Source: Saccharothrix tamanrassetensis
GTDB lineage: Bacteria; Actinomycetota; Actinomycetes; Mycobacteriales; Pseudonocardiaceae
Length of the DNA: 64,000 nucleotides
Direction: 5' to 3'
Assembly (NCBI RefSeq): GCF_014203665.1
Contig: NZ_JACHJN010000003.1
Location: forward strand, 124,001-188,000
This document shows positions 30,610 to 39,208 of this stretch, piece by piece. The position numbers and the translations under genes were made by a program. Under the pieces are notes generated by a model. The model was given only the letters and a program-made list of their open reading frames with translations. It made no database searches and was not told the origin of the DNA. Numbering within the stretch: the first letter of the stretch is position 1; every line of letters begins with the position of its first letter.

Positions 30610-32108
30610 CCCGGGTGGACGAACTCATGGACTACGCCGAGGTCGTCGAGCGGTTCGACCCGGTGCTGGGCCTGGAGGTGCACGTCGAGCTGCACACGAA
30701 CACCAAGATGTTCTGCGGCTGCGCCAACGTGTTCGGCGGCGAGCCCAACAGCAACGTCTGCCCGACGTGCCTGGGCCTGCCGGGCGCGCTGCCGGTGGTC
30801 AACGGCAAGGCGGTGGAGTCGGCGATCCGCATCGGACTGGCGCTCAACTGCTCCATCGCGGAGTGGTGCCGGTTCGCCCGGAAGAACTACTTCTACCCGG
30901 ACATGCCGAAGAACTTCCAGACGTCCCAGTACGACGAGCCCATCGCGTTCGACGGCTGGCTCGACGTGACCCTGGACGACGGGTCCGTGGTGCGGGTGGC
31001 CATCGAGCGCGCGCACATGGAGGAGGACACCGGCAAGTCCCTCCACGTCGGCGGCGCGACCGGCCGCATCCACGGCGCGGAGCACTCGCTGCTGGACTAC
31101 AACCGGGCGGGCGTGCCGCTGATCGAGATCGTCACCAAGCCGATCACCGGCGCCGGCGAACGCGCCCCCGAGGTGGCCCGCGCCTACGTGACCGCGCTGC
31201 GCGACCTGCTCAAGGCGCTGGACGTCTCGGACGTCCGGATGGACCAGGGCTCGCTGCGCTGCGACGCGAACGTGTCGCTGATGCCCAAGGGCGCCACCGA
31301 GTTCGGCACCCGCACCGAGACCAAGAACGTCAACTCGCTGCGCAGCGTGGAACGCGCGGTGCGGTTCGAGATGACCCGCCAGGCCGCGGTGCTGGCCGAC
31401 GGCGGCACGATCACCCAGGAGACCCGCCACTTCGACGAGTCGACCGGCGGCACGTCCCCCGGTCGCACCAAGGAGACCGCGGAGGACTACCGGTACTTCC
31501 CGGAGCCCGACCTGGTGCCCGTCGCCCCGTCCCGCGACTGGGTGGAACAGCTGCGCGGCACCCTGCCGGAACTGCCGTGGGAACGCCGCAAGCGCGTCCA
31601 GCAGGACTGGGACCTCACCGACGCGGAGCTGCGGGACCTGGTCAACGCCGGCGCGGTGGACCTGGTGACGGCCACAGTGGACGCGGGCGCGACCCCGGCC
31701 GAGGCCCGTTCCTGGTGGGTGGCCTACCTGACCAAGGAGGCCAACGCCCGCGGCGTGGAGCTGGCCGAGCTGGCCGTCACCCCGGCGCAGATCGCCCGCG
31801 TGGTGGCGCTGGTCAACGCCGGTGAGCTGACCAACAAGCTGGCCCGCGAGGTGGTGACCGGCGTGCTGGCGGGCGAAGGCGGGCCGGACGCCGTCATCGA
31901 GGCCCGCGGGCTCAAGGTGGTGTCGGACGACTCGGCGCTGGAGAAGGCGGTCGACGAGGCCTTGGCCGCGCAGCCCGACGTGGCGGCGAAGATCCGCGAC
32001 GGCAAGGTCGCGGCGGCCGGCGCCATCGTCGGCGCGGTGATGAAGGCGACCAAGGGCCAGGCGGACGCGAAGAAGGTCCGCGACCTGATCATCGCCCGCT
32101 GTTCGTAA
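30606..32108 (+). CDS. gatB: Aspartyl/glutamyl-tRNA amidotransferase subunit B
   Basis: A 500-aa kinase/transamidase subunit that phosphorylates the mischarged tRNA and receives ammonia through a tunnel. [10 protein letters not shown], the [20 protein letters not shown] zinc-site block, YPDMPKNFQ and EDTGKSLH are family motifs. The helical YqeY-like tail domain ([31 protein letters not shown]) binds tRNA. The start overlaps the stop of the small membrane gene. The operon ends in a double hairpin. Confidence 0.97.
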   Translation: MTRVDELMDYAEVVERFDPVLGLEVHVELHTNTKMFCGCANVFGGEPNSNVCPTCLGLPGALPVVNGKAVESAIRIGLALNCSIAEWCRFARKNYFYPDMPKNFQTSQYDEPIAFDGWLDVTLDDGSVVRVAIERAHMEEDTGKSLHVGGATGRIHGAEHSLLDYNRAGVPLIEIVTKPITGAGERAPEVARAYVTALRDLLKALDVSDVRMDQGSLRCDANVSLMPKGATEFGTRTETKNVNSLRSVERAVRFEMTRQAAVLADGGTITQETRHFDESTGGTSPGRTKETAEDYRYFPEPDLVPVAPSRDWVEQLRGTLPELPWERRKRVQQDWDLTDAELRDLVNAGAVDLVTATVDAGATPAEARSWWVAYLTKEANARGVELAELAVTPAQIARVVALVNAGELTNKLAREVVTGVLAGEGGPDAVIEARGLKVVSDDSALEKAVDEALAAQPDVAAKIRDGKVAAAGAIVGAVMKATKGQADAKKVRDLIIARCS

Positions 32109-32118
32109 TCGTTCCACT

Positions 32119-32141
32119 GGTGTTCGAATCCCATTCGAACA
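32119..32141 (+). terminator. Short hairpin after gatB
   Basis: Perfect 10-bp inverted repeat (32119-32128 with 32132-32141) with a 3-nt loop, starting 10 bp after the gatB stop. It directly precedes the larger hairpin, so it may protect the mRNA end. Confidence 0.6.
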
Positions 32142-32173
32142 CAGCAGGCCCGGCCGGTTCGGCCGGGCCTGCT
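32141..32173 (+). terminator. Intrinsic terminator of the gatCAB operon
   Basis: Perfect 14-bp GC-rich stem (32141-32154 with 32160-32173) and 5-nt loop, followed by CGCTTTG. Strong candidate terminator. Confidence 0.85.
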
Positions 32174-32630
32174 GCGCTTTGTGGGAAGCGGCTGCCGTCC
32201 GTCGCGACGCCTGCGCAACGATCATCCACACGGCACTCGACGTATCTGGCCGCCGCAATGCCGCTCCTCCACAACAAGGCGCGCGCATCCTGACACCGGG
32301 ATCGCGAACCGTGACGGAGGGGGTGCCGACGGTGTCCATTCCAAGCGACCGGTCGGTCGGGTCGTCCCCTTATTGCGGACCCCGCCGTGCCTTCTCTGTG
32401 TTAACACGTTCGCCCATTCGAGTGGTAGCGTCGCATCAAACGGGAACTTCGCCCTGGTCAGCGCAACCCGGTAACCGGGAAGTGATTGCTCTCGGTGAAT
32501 TTAGCTCTCGACGGTGCGTCCATCTGTGTCAGGCTTGAGCCGTTCGGTCGGGCCGGGGGGCCTCCGAATGATCACGCTCACAGCCGAACATCCCCGAATA
32601 GCCGGGGTCCGTTGTAGGGGAGGACAACGC
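32174..32630. other. Intergenic region upstream of the repeat-peptide gene
   Basis: No convincing gene on either strand. It holds a perfect palindrome GTGTTAACAC (32398-32407) and an inverted repeat CCCGGT/ACCGGG (32467-32479). AT content between 32400 and 32510 is higher than the surroundings, so the promoter and possible operator of the GGPFKTT/CHAT genes probably lie here. No -35/-10 pair is certain. Confidence 0.4.
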
Positions 32631-33068
32631 ATGTCTGCTGGAACCGATCCCAAGCTCGTCGAAGAGATCGACGCCATCGAGAACGACCTGCTGGACGCCA
32701 CCGCCGAAGCCGCGGCAGCACACTCGTCGGAGCACGGCGGCGCGGGCGGCAACGGCGCGCCGAACGGCGGGCCCGGCGGGGGATCCACCCCGCAGGGCGG
32801 CCCGTTCAAGACCACCGGCGACCCGGAGGGTGGGCCGTTCAAGACCACCGGCGACCCGGTCGCCGCACCCGAGGGCGGCGTGGTGAAACTGGCGGCCGGC
32901 CCGGTCGTGGTCCCCGAAGGCGGTCCGTTCAAGACCACCGGCGAGCCGGTGGCCGCGGTCGCGGGCGACTCCGACCCCGAGGGTGGTCCGTTCAAGACGA
33001 CCGACGACCCGGCCGAGCCGGAAGGCGGCCCGTTCAAGACCACCGAACCGCCCGTCGGCGTCCAGTGA
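32631..33068 (+). CDS. GGPFKTT-repeat protein preceding a CHAT protease
   Basis: A 145-aa protein. Residues 6-33 are an acidic amphipathic helix (DPKLVEEIDAIENDLLDATA), 34-54 a Gly-rich spacer. From 55 the chain is built of units [E/Q]GGPFKTT at 55-62, 66-73, 96-103, 117-124 and 131-138, plus a degenerate unit EGGVVKLA at 81-88, separated by short D/P/A spacers. No signal peptide or transmembrane segment. AGGGGAGGACAACGC gives a strong ribosome-binding site for ATG 32631. The gene ends 78 bp before the CHAT protease. I infer that it is a substrate, inhibitor or precursor of that protease. A RiPP-like precursor is another reading, but no modifying enzyme lies nearby. Confidence 0.8.
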   Translation: MSAGTDPKLVEEIDAIENDLLDATAEAAAAHSSEHGGAGGNGAPNGGPGGGSTPQGGPFKTTGDPEGGPFKTTGDPVAAPEGGVVKLAAGPVVVPEGGPFKTTGEPVAAVAGDSDPEGGPFKTTDDPAEPEGGPFKTTEPPVGVQ

Positions 33069-33146
33069 GCTGATCGCGGGCGCACTGCCGGCCGGCCCGT
33101 ATTCCCCGGACGGCTGGCAGTGTGCCCGCGCATTCTGTGCTCTCAT

Positions 33147-35774
33147 ATGAACGTGCCCGATCACGGCGGTTCCCCCGGTCGACCGGATGCCGTGGCGGTG
33201 GCGAGAGCGCTCCACAAGAAAGCGGTGGAGGCCGCCACAGCCGATCGGTACCTGGTGGCGATCGGGCTCATCCGCAAAGGGCTCGCACTGGTCGACCCGC
33301 CGGGCGGCGTCGACGAGCGGCTGGAGGTCCGGACCCGGCTGCTCAACACCCTCGCGTTCTGCCTCGCCGAAACCGGCAGCCTCGAAGACGGCCTCGCGCA
33401 GATGGCCGCCGCCCGCGAAGCACTCGCCGACCTGACCGACCCGGCCCTGCGCGACGAGCTGTACAGCCTCGTCGACGGCAACCGCGGCGTCCTGCTCTGC
33501 CGGGTCGGCCGCATCGACGAGGGCATCGCCCAACTCGACACCGACATCGCGTTCAACGAACGCCGCCTCGCCGAAGCCACCGGCGACCCGAGCGCCATCG
33601 CCGAACTGCTCGTCACCGGCCTGTCCAACCGCGGCATGGCCCACGCCTACCGCACCGACCAGGGGCCCGGCCCCGCCATCGCCGACCTGGACCGCGCCGT
33701 CGAACTCGCCGGCCGCTACGGCTTCCAGATCAGGGAAGCCATCGCCACCCACGCGCTGGGCAACGTCCTCCAGCGCGCCGGCGACATCCCGACCGCGCTG
33801 CGCCGCTACACCGAAGCCCAACGCGCGTTCCAGGACCTCGAACCCGGACTGCTGATGCGCCTGCGCATCGACCAGTCGGAGGCGCTGATCAGCGTCGGCC
33901 TCGCCGACGAAGCCGGCACCCTGCTGGACGACGTGCTGCCCGAACTGCGCCGCCAACGCATCGGCCAGGACGTCGCCGAAGCCGAGCTGTTCCGCGCCGC
34001 GGCCGCACTGCTCGACAGCGATCTGGTGCTGGCCAAGCGGATGGCGAACGCCGCACAGCGCAAACTCGCCCGGCGCGGCAGCCCGGCGTGGGCGGCGGTG
34101 GCCGGCCTCATCGCGCTGCGCGTGGACGCCCTCAAAGCCCTCGACTCCCACCGCCCGCCCGCCGGCGTCGTGGACCGGGCCCTGGCACTGGCCGCCGAAC
34201 TGACCGAGCTGAAGCTCTACGACCAGGCGGCGTTCGCCCAGGTGCTCGCCGCCCGGCTGGAAGTCCGGCGAGGCAACACCGAACACGCCGAACGCCTGCT
34301 GCGCGACATCCCCAAGTCCCGCCGCATCGCGCCCATCGACCACCGCATGCTGCTCCGCCTGTGCCGGGCGGAACTCGCCCTGGCCCACGGCAACCAGCGC
34401 GTCGCCCTCGCGCAGGCGAAAGCGGGCCTGGCCGAACTGGGCCGCATGCGCGACCGCCTCGGCGGCCTGGAACTGGTCTCCGGCACCGCGCTGCACGGCC
34501 GCGAGCTGGGTGAACTGGCGGTGCGGCTCGTCCTGGCCGGCGGCGACTCGGCGACCAACGCGCGCCGCCTGTTCACCTGGCTGGAACGCACCAAGGCCCA
34601 GCTGTACCGCTACGAACCGTTCGAGTCCACAGTGGACCCGGTGCTGGCCGAGCGCATCACCGAAGTCCGCCAACTCAGCCGCGCCCTGCTGCGCGCCAGG
34701 CTCGACGGCCTGCCCACCGCGAAGCTCGTCGCCCGCCTGGCGACCAGCCAACGCGACGCGATGCGCCTCGGGTGGAGCGCCAGCCCCTGGGGCAAACCCC
34801 GCCCGGTCACCACCCACGACGAAGTGCTGGCGCGGCTGGGAGACCGCGCGCTGGTCACGTTCGCCTCGTCCGACAACGAGATGGTCGCCGTGGTGCTGGC
34901 CGGTGGGCGCGTGCGGATGGTGCGGCTGGGCGCGGCCGACCCGATCACCGAAGCCGCCCGCAGGCTGCACGCCGACCTCAACGCCCTGGCCCCCGACTAC
35001 CAGCCCCCGGCGCTGGCCCAGGTCATCGCCGCCTCGGCCCGCCGTGAGGCCGAACGCCTCGACCAGGCGCTGCTCCAGCCCCTCGCGGCGATGATCGACG
35101 ACCGCGAACTGGTGGTCGTGCCGACCGGTGCGCTCTACGTGGTGCCGTGGGGCGTGCTGCCGACGTGCGTCAACCGGCCCACGGTCGTCGCCCCGTCGGC
35201 CACCGCGTGGCTGTCCAGCAGCCGGGAGGATGCCGAGCCGGGCAGCGGCGTGCTGCTCGTGCGCGGGCCGGGACTGCAAGCGGCGCAAGGGGAAATCGAC
35301 CGACTGGCCGGCTACCACGTGGACGCGAAACTCCTGGGCGTGTCCGACGCGAGGGTCACCGCGGTCCTGGAGGCCTTGGACGGCGTCGCCCTCGCCCACA
35401 TCGCCGCGCACGGCGAGCACGAACCCGAGAACGCCCTGTTCTCCAAGCTGGAGCTGGTGGACGGTGCCCTGTTCGCCCACGAGGTGGGCCGCATGCGCCG
35501 CCCACCCCACCGGGTGGTGCTGGCAGCGTGCGAACTGGCCCTCAACCGCGTACGCCCCGGCGACGAACCACTCGGCTTCGCCGGCGCCCTGCTGGCAGGC
35601 GGCACCCGGACCGTGATCGCCGCCTCCAGCAAGGTGGGCGACCAACCCTCAGCCGCCGCCATGGCCGACTTCCACCGCAACCTCGCCGCCGGCGCCACCC
35701 CGGCCGTAGCGCTGGCCGACGCGGTAGCAGTAGACCCCCTCCGCCGACCGTTCGTCTGCCTGGGCTCAGGCTGA
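33147..35774 (+). CDS. TPR-CHAT domain caspase-like protease
   Basis: An 875-aa cytosolic protein. Residues about 15-560 are TPR-like helical repeats (for example LVAIGLIRKGLALVD and HALGNVLQRAGDIPTALRRYTEAQRAF). About 590-870 is a CHAT domain, clan CD, related to caspases and separase. The catalytic dyad is preserved: H755 in AHIAAHGE and C795 in LAACELAL. GFAGALLAGGTRTVIAA is the typical region after the Cys. ATG 33147 lacks an obvious Shine-Dalgarno, so GTG codons a few residues later remain possible. Such proteases act as regulated executioners or processing enzymes, usually activated by a partner bound to the TPR part. The adjacent GGPFKTT protein is the obvious candidate partner. Confidence 0.9.
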   Translation: MNVPDHGGSPGRPDAVAVARALHKKAVEAATADRYLVAIGLIRKGLALVDPPGGVDERLEVRTRLLNTLAFCLAETGSLEDGLAQMAAAREALADLTDPALRDELYSLVDGNRGVLLCRVGRIDEGIAQLDTDIAFNERRLAEATGDPSAIAELLVTGLSNRGMAHAYRTDQGPGPAIADLDRAVELAGRYGFQIREAIATHALGNVLQRAGDIPTALRRYTEAQRAFQDLEPGLLMRLRIDQSEALISVGLADEAGTLLDDVLPELRRQRIGQDVAEAELFRAAAALLDSDLVLAKRMANAAQRKLARRGSPAWAAVAGLIALRVDALKALDSHRPPAGVVDRALALAAELTELKLYDQAAFAQVLAARLEVRRGNTEHAERLLRDIPKSRRIAPIDHRMLLRLCRAELALAHGNQRVALAQAKAGLAELGRMRDRLGGLELVSGTALHGRELGELAVRLVLAGGDSATNARRLFTWLERTKAQLYRYEPFESTVDPVLAERITEVRQLSRALLRARLDGLPTAKLVARLATSQRDAMRLGWSASPWGKPRPVTTHDEVLARLGDRALVTFASSDNEMVAVVLAGGRVRMVRLGAADPITEAARRLHADLNALAPDYQPPALAQVIAASARREAERLDQALLQPLAAMIDDRELVVVPTGALYVVPWGVLPTCVNRPTVVAPSATAWLSSSREDAEPGSGVLLVRGPGLQAAQGEIDRLAGYHVDAKLLGVSDARVTAVLEALDGVALAHIAAHGEHEPENALFSKLELVDGALFAHEVGRMRRPPHRVVLAACELALNRVRPGDEPLGFAGALLAGGTRTVIAASSKVGDQPSAAAMADFHRNLAAGATPAVALADAVAVDPLRRPFVCLGSG

Positions 35775-35828
35775 CTCGTCCCAGCACGACGTCCTTCTCG
35801 CCCGCCTTGATGCGGATGCGACTTCGCC

Positions 35829-35970
35829 GGACTCCGGCTTGTCGGGCGTCGGACTCCGGCTCGTCGTGCGCCGGCTCGTCGTGCGCCGGCTCGTCGGGCG
35901 TCGGACTCCGGCTCGTCGTGCGCCGGCTCGTCGTGCGCCGGCTCGTCGGGCGTCGGACTCCGGCTTGTCG
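35829..35970. repeat. Tandem 52-bp repeat array after the CHAT gene
   Basis: Two perfect 52-bp copies (35851-35902 and 35903-35954), each made of shorter CGCCGGCTCGTCGTG-like units. They are flanked by partial copies beginning GGACTCCGGCTTGTCG at 35829 and 35955. Degenerate units continue to about 36060. The array could be read on the minus strand as repeated DEPAH, but no start or ribosome-binding site supports translation. Confidence 0.75.
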
Positions 35971-36342
35971 TGGGCTGACTCGCCGTGCATTGACTCGCCT
36001 GGACGTCAACCCGCCGGACGCCGGCTCGGCGCCAACCCGCCGGACGCTGACTCGTCGTGCGCGGCTCGCCGGTGATCAGCTCGCCGATGCTGACACCCTG
36101 TCCGACTCGCCGATGCTCACACCCTTTCCGAACCGACGCGCGTGACCGGGTCCGCGCGTGGGCGGTTGGTGTGGTGCGGCGTGACCGGTGGGCGTCGAGG
36201 GGACAGGGGCGAGGGGTGGGGGAGGGGCAGGCGAGCAGCGGGCGGGTGTCGGGCTGGGGTGGGTGTCGGGCTGGGGGCTGTGACGGGTATCGGACTGGCA
36301 CTGCGACTGGATCGGGGCGTTGGTCGAACGAGTTCTCGCCGT

Positions 36343-36395
36343 GTGCCGCGCTCCTTGTTTACGGCAACGAAATCGGTAAGTCGAAAGTGCCCGGA
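36343..36395 (+). ncRNA. Duplicated intergenic element, copy 1 (candidate small RNA or leader)
   Basis: 30 nt identical to 43855-43884, then 11 variable nt, then a 12-nt block AAAGTGCCCGGA also shared at identical spacing. A 5-bp stem TGCCG/CGGCA encloses a loop containing CTCCTT, complementary to Shine-Dalgarno sequences if transcribed on the plus strand. A promoter or protein-binding site is the alternative. The RNA interpretation is inference. Confidence 0.4.
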
Positions 36396-36592
36396 TCACG
36401 GCAACTCTCGTCAGTTTCGCCCTATCGGGTGATCATGGGCCGCATCCCGCTATCGACCATCACCCTGCTGCGCCACCCTACCGTGGAGATCATCTCGGCG
36501 CAGGACGGGTGAAGTCACCCGCCGAAAGGCCGGTTGACCGGAAGTCACCCGACCGGCTAGTCACAGAAGTGTTGCCGGCGAGAGGGGTCTTG

Positions 36593-39133
36593 ATGCGGTC
36601 GACGTTGCCAGTCCTGCTGATGTTGGTCAGCACGGTCACCGTGACCACTCCCGCCACGGCCAGCCCCGCCACGCCCGGCACGACCACGCCCGGCACGACT
36701 GCTTCCGTCACGTCGGCGTCGACACCGAGTCGCGGCACGGATCCCGGCAACGGTCCGGAGCGAAACGACGTCGCCGCGGCCGACCCGACCACGTCCGCCA
36801 CCGCCACCGCGCGAGGCGACAACCGGCCGGACGCCAACTCCGGTTATCCCCGGCGCACCCAATTGCGCGTCTATCCCGAAAATCCCGCCGACAAATCGAT
36901 CAAGCTCGGCCTCGCCCCCTACCATTCGCTCGCCCCGCGCCTGAACGACCTCCAACGCCGCAGCAACCGCATCTCCGTCGAAGTGATCGGCCAGTCGAAT
37001 TCCGGGCGGGACCTCTACCTCGTCACGCTCACCGCCCCCGAGTCACCCTCCGAAACCCGCCGCCAGGACGCCTGGCGGGACAGGATCGAGAACGACCCGG
37101 TCGGCGCCAAGCGCGATCCGTTCCTCCGCAACGCGTACAAGGCACCGGTCTGGATCAATGCCAACATCCACGGCGACGAATGGGAGGGAACCGACGGCGC
37201 GCTCCGCGTGATCGAATACCTCGCTACCAGTCCCGATCGTCAGACCACGAATTTTCTGCGGCGCAATAGAATCTACGTGAACCTCACCGCGAATCCGGAC
37301 GGCAGGGTCGCCGGAACGCGGCCCAACGCCACCGGATTCGATCTCAACCGGGATTTCGTCACCGCGTCGCAGCCCGAAGCCCGCGCGATGCGCGACCTGG
37401 TGAAGCGCATCCAGCCCCTCCTCATGCTCGACGAACACGGCTATGTCGCGAACACCCTCATCGAGCCCACCACCCCGCCCCACGGCCAGAACTACGACTT
37501 CGACCTCTACCTCAAGCACGGCTACGAAGGCGGCCTGCGCATGGAGGAAGCCGTCCAGACCCTGGGTCACCCGGAGGCCGCCAAGCCGGAAATCCCGTTC
37601 CGCGACTACGAACCCGGCGTCTGGGACGGCTGGGCACCGATCTACACCGCGCAGTACTCGATGTTCCACGGCGCGGTCTCCTACACGATCGAGATCCCCA
37701 TGCGCGTCAACCGTTCCGACTACACCTCACTGCCCGAGTCCGAACTGCGCCGCCGGTCCGGGATCAACACCGATGTGGTGGAAGCGACCATCCGCAGCGC
37801 GCTCGGCTACGTGCACCAGCACCGGGATACGTTGGTGGACAACCAGATCGAGATGTTCCGGCGCGGTCTGGCCGGCGAAGCTCAGCGGCACATCCCGGAC
37901 GGCTTCGTGCCCGGGTTCGGGCCGGAAGACCGCTACACCACGGAGTTCCCGCGCGGGTACGTCATCCCGGTCGGGGGCGATCAACGTTCCGGACAGGCGG
38001 CGGCACGTCTGGTCGACCACCTGGTCGCCAACGACGTGCGGGTGAAGCGTGCCGATCGGCCGTTCACGGCGGCGGGGCGCAGGTACCCGGCCGGGTCGTA
38101 TGTGGTGGACATGCACCAGCCGAAGCGCGCGCTGGCGAACGTGATGCTGGAAGCCGGACGGGACATCTCCGACAAGGTCCCGGTCATGTACGACATCTCG
38201 GGGTGGAGTCACCGGCTGCTGTGGGGTGCGTCCGTGGACATCGTCCGCGACGGCCGGCTCGACGTGCGCGGCCGTGACGTCGTAGCCGCCTCGCCCACCG
38301 GCTCGGTGGAGGCCGCACCCGGACAGGACCTGGCGCTGCGGCTCGCCGACGGGAAGGACGCCGGCGCCGTCAACGACCTGCTCGGACGCGGGCTGCCGCT
38401 GCGCAGGCAGGACGACGGCACGATCGTGGTCCCGGCCGACGCACGCGCGGCAGCCGTCGAAGTCTCCGACAAGTACGGCGTGCGGTTCACGGCCGCGTCC
38501 ACGGGCGGACAGCCGCTGCGGCGGCCCGTGCTGGCGGGAGCGGTCGCGGCGGACGAGTTGAAAGCGTTGCGGGACATGGGTTTCGAAGTTCGGACAGTGT
38601 CCACGGCGGTGTTGAACGACGGATTCGACTGGTCGCGGGTGGACGTGCTGTTCGTGTCGTCCGGTCTGCGCTACGACCAGTTGACCGCCACGGCCAAGGC
38701 GTCGTTCGACGCGTTCCTGACGCGCGGCGGCGTGGTTGCCCGAGGAGCGACCGGTGCGCGGTTCAACGCCGATGCGGGCGTGCTCGCGGCACGTGCCGTC
38801 GCGGGCAAGGAGGACGCGAACGGCGTCGTTGCGGTGACCGATCGTTCCGGGCGGGCCGGGCACTCGTTCGTCTACGCGCCGTACTGGTTCACAGATCTGG
38901 GCACGGGCGTGACGACCGAACAGACCTACCGGGGTCTGGTCGCGGGGCACTGGACCGCCCGCGCCGACGGTTCAGGCGGTCAGAACTCGGCTGTGGGCCA
39001 GGCGGCAGTCGTGTCCGGCACCTCGGCACGCGGCGGCAGAGCCGTCCTGTTCGGCACCGAACCGCTGTTCCGCGACCACCCGAAAGGCCTGTACTGGCAG
39101 GTCGCGGACGCGATCTACCGCACCACCCGGTAG
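36593..39133 (+). CDS. Secreted M14 family zinc carboxypeptidase
   Basis: An 846-aa exported metallopeptidase. A signal peptide (MRSTLPVLLMLVSTVTVTTPATA) is followed by a Thr/Ser/Pro-rich disordered stretch to about residue 80. The M14 catalytic domain spans about 95-400, with zinc ligands H193 and E196 (IHGDEWEG) and H282 (LDEHGY). The catalytic glutamate is E367 (SYTIEIPM). Arg/Asn substrate residues lie in DLNRDF. The C-terminal half (about 430-846) resembles a substrate-recognition or glutamine-amidotransferase-like domain seen in long actinobacterial members. It may cleave peptides or cell-wall stems. GAGAGGGG before ATG 36593 supports this start. Confidence 0.9.
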   Translation: MRSTLPVLLMLVSTVTVTTPATASPATPGTTTPGTTASVTSASTPSRGTDPGNGPERNDVAAADPTTSATATARGDNRPDANSGYPRRTQLRVYPENPADKSIKLGLAPYHSLAPRLNDLQRRSNRISVEVIGQSNSGRDLYLVTLTAPESPSETRRQDAWRDRIENDPVGAKRDPFLRNAYKAPVWINANIHGDEWEGTDGALRVIEYLATSPDRQTTNFLRRNRIYVNLTANPDGRVAGTRPNATGFDLNRDFVTASQPEARAMRDLVKRIQPLLMLDEHGYVANTLIEPTTPPHGQNYDFDLYLKHGYEGGLRMEEAVQTLGHPEAAKPEIPFRDYEPGVWDGWAPIYTAQYSMFHGAVSYTIEIPMRVNRSDYTSLPESELRRRSGINTDVVEATIRSALGYVHQHRDTLVDNQIEMFRRGLAGEAQRHIPDGFVPGFGPEDRYTTEFPRGYVIPVGGDQRSGQAAARLVDHLVANDVRVKRADRPFTAAGRRYPAGSYVVDMHQPKRALANVMLEAGRDISDKVPVMYDISGWSHRLLWGASVDIVRDGRLDVRGRDVVAASPTGSVEAAPGQDLALRLADGKDAGAVNDLLGRGLPLRRQDDGTIVVPADARAAAVEVSDKYGVRFTAASTGGQPLRRPVLAGAVAADELKALRDMGFEVRTVSTAVLNDGFDWSRVDVLFVSSGLRYDQLTATAKASFDAFLTRGGVVARGATGARFNADAGVLAARAVAGKEDANGVVAVTDRSGRAGHSFVYAPYWFTDLGTGVTTEQTYRGLVAGHWTARADGSGGQNSAVGQAAVVSGTSARGGRAVLFGTEPLFRDHPKGLYWQVADAIYRTTR

Positions 39134-39208
39134 CCCGGTCCACCGTCCAAGGCGGGCCGGTCGACCCGCCGCACGGGTCGGGTCAGCCGATCCACCGCAC
39201 GGGTCGGG

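Larger units (their letters stand above)
35775..36592. other. Long intergenic region between the CHAT and M14 peptidase genes
   Basis: 818 bp without a credible gene. In order it contains the 52-bp repeat array, a G-rich tract on the plus strand (36198-36280), the duplicated intergenic element (36343-36395) and the leader of the peptidase gene. The leader holds a short ATG ORF (36435-36512, 25 codons) and a repeated GAAGTCACCCG (36513 and 36541 areas). Confidence 0.6.

Noticed and set aside
32109-32630. tRNA or other RNA gene after gatB
   Set aside because: The structures seen are two plain hairpins and palindromes. No tRNA cloverleaf sequence was found here or elsewhere in the window.
32631-33068. 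RiPP/graspetide precursor
   Set aside because: Repeated core-like units exist, but no ATP-grasp, radical SAM or other modifying enzyme lies nearby. Kept only as an alternative to a CHAT substrate.
35851-35954. CRISPR-like array
   Set aside because: Two adjacent 52-bp copies without unique spacers, no cas genes, and internal periodicity of about 15 bp. It is a simple tandem duplication.
35542-36009. Minus-strand protein with repeated DEPAHDEP
   Set aside because: It is a direct translation of the DNA repeat with no start signal and no codon-bias support.
36281-36592. ydaO/c-di-AMP riboswitch before the secreted peptidase
   Set aside because: The required core sequence is not present. Only the duplicated element and a short ORF are visible.
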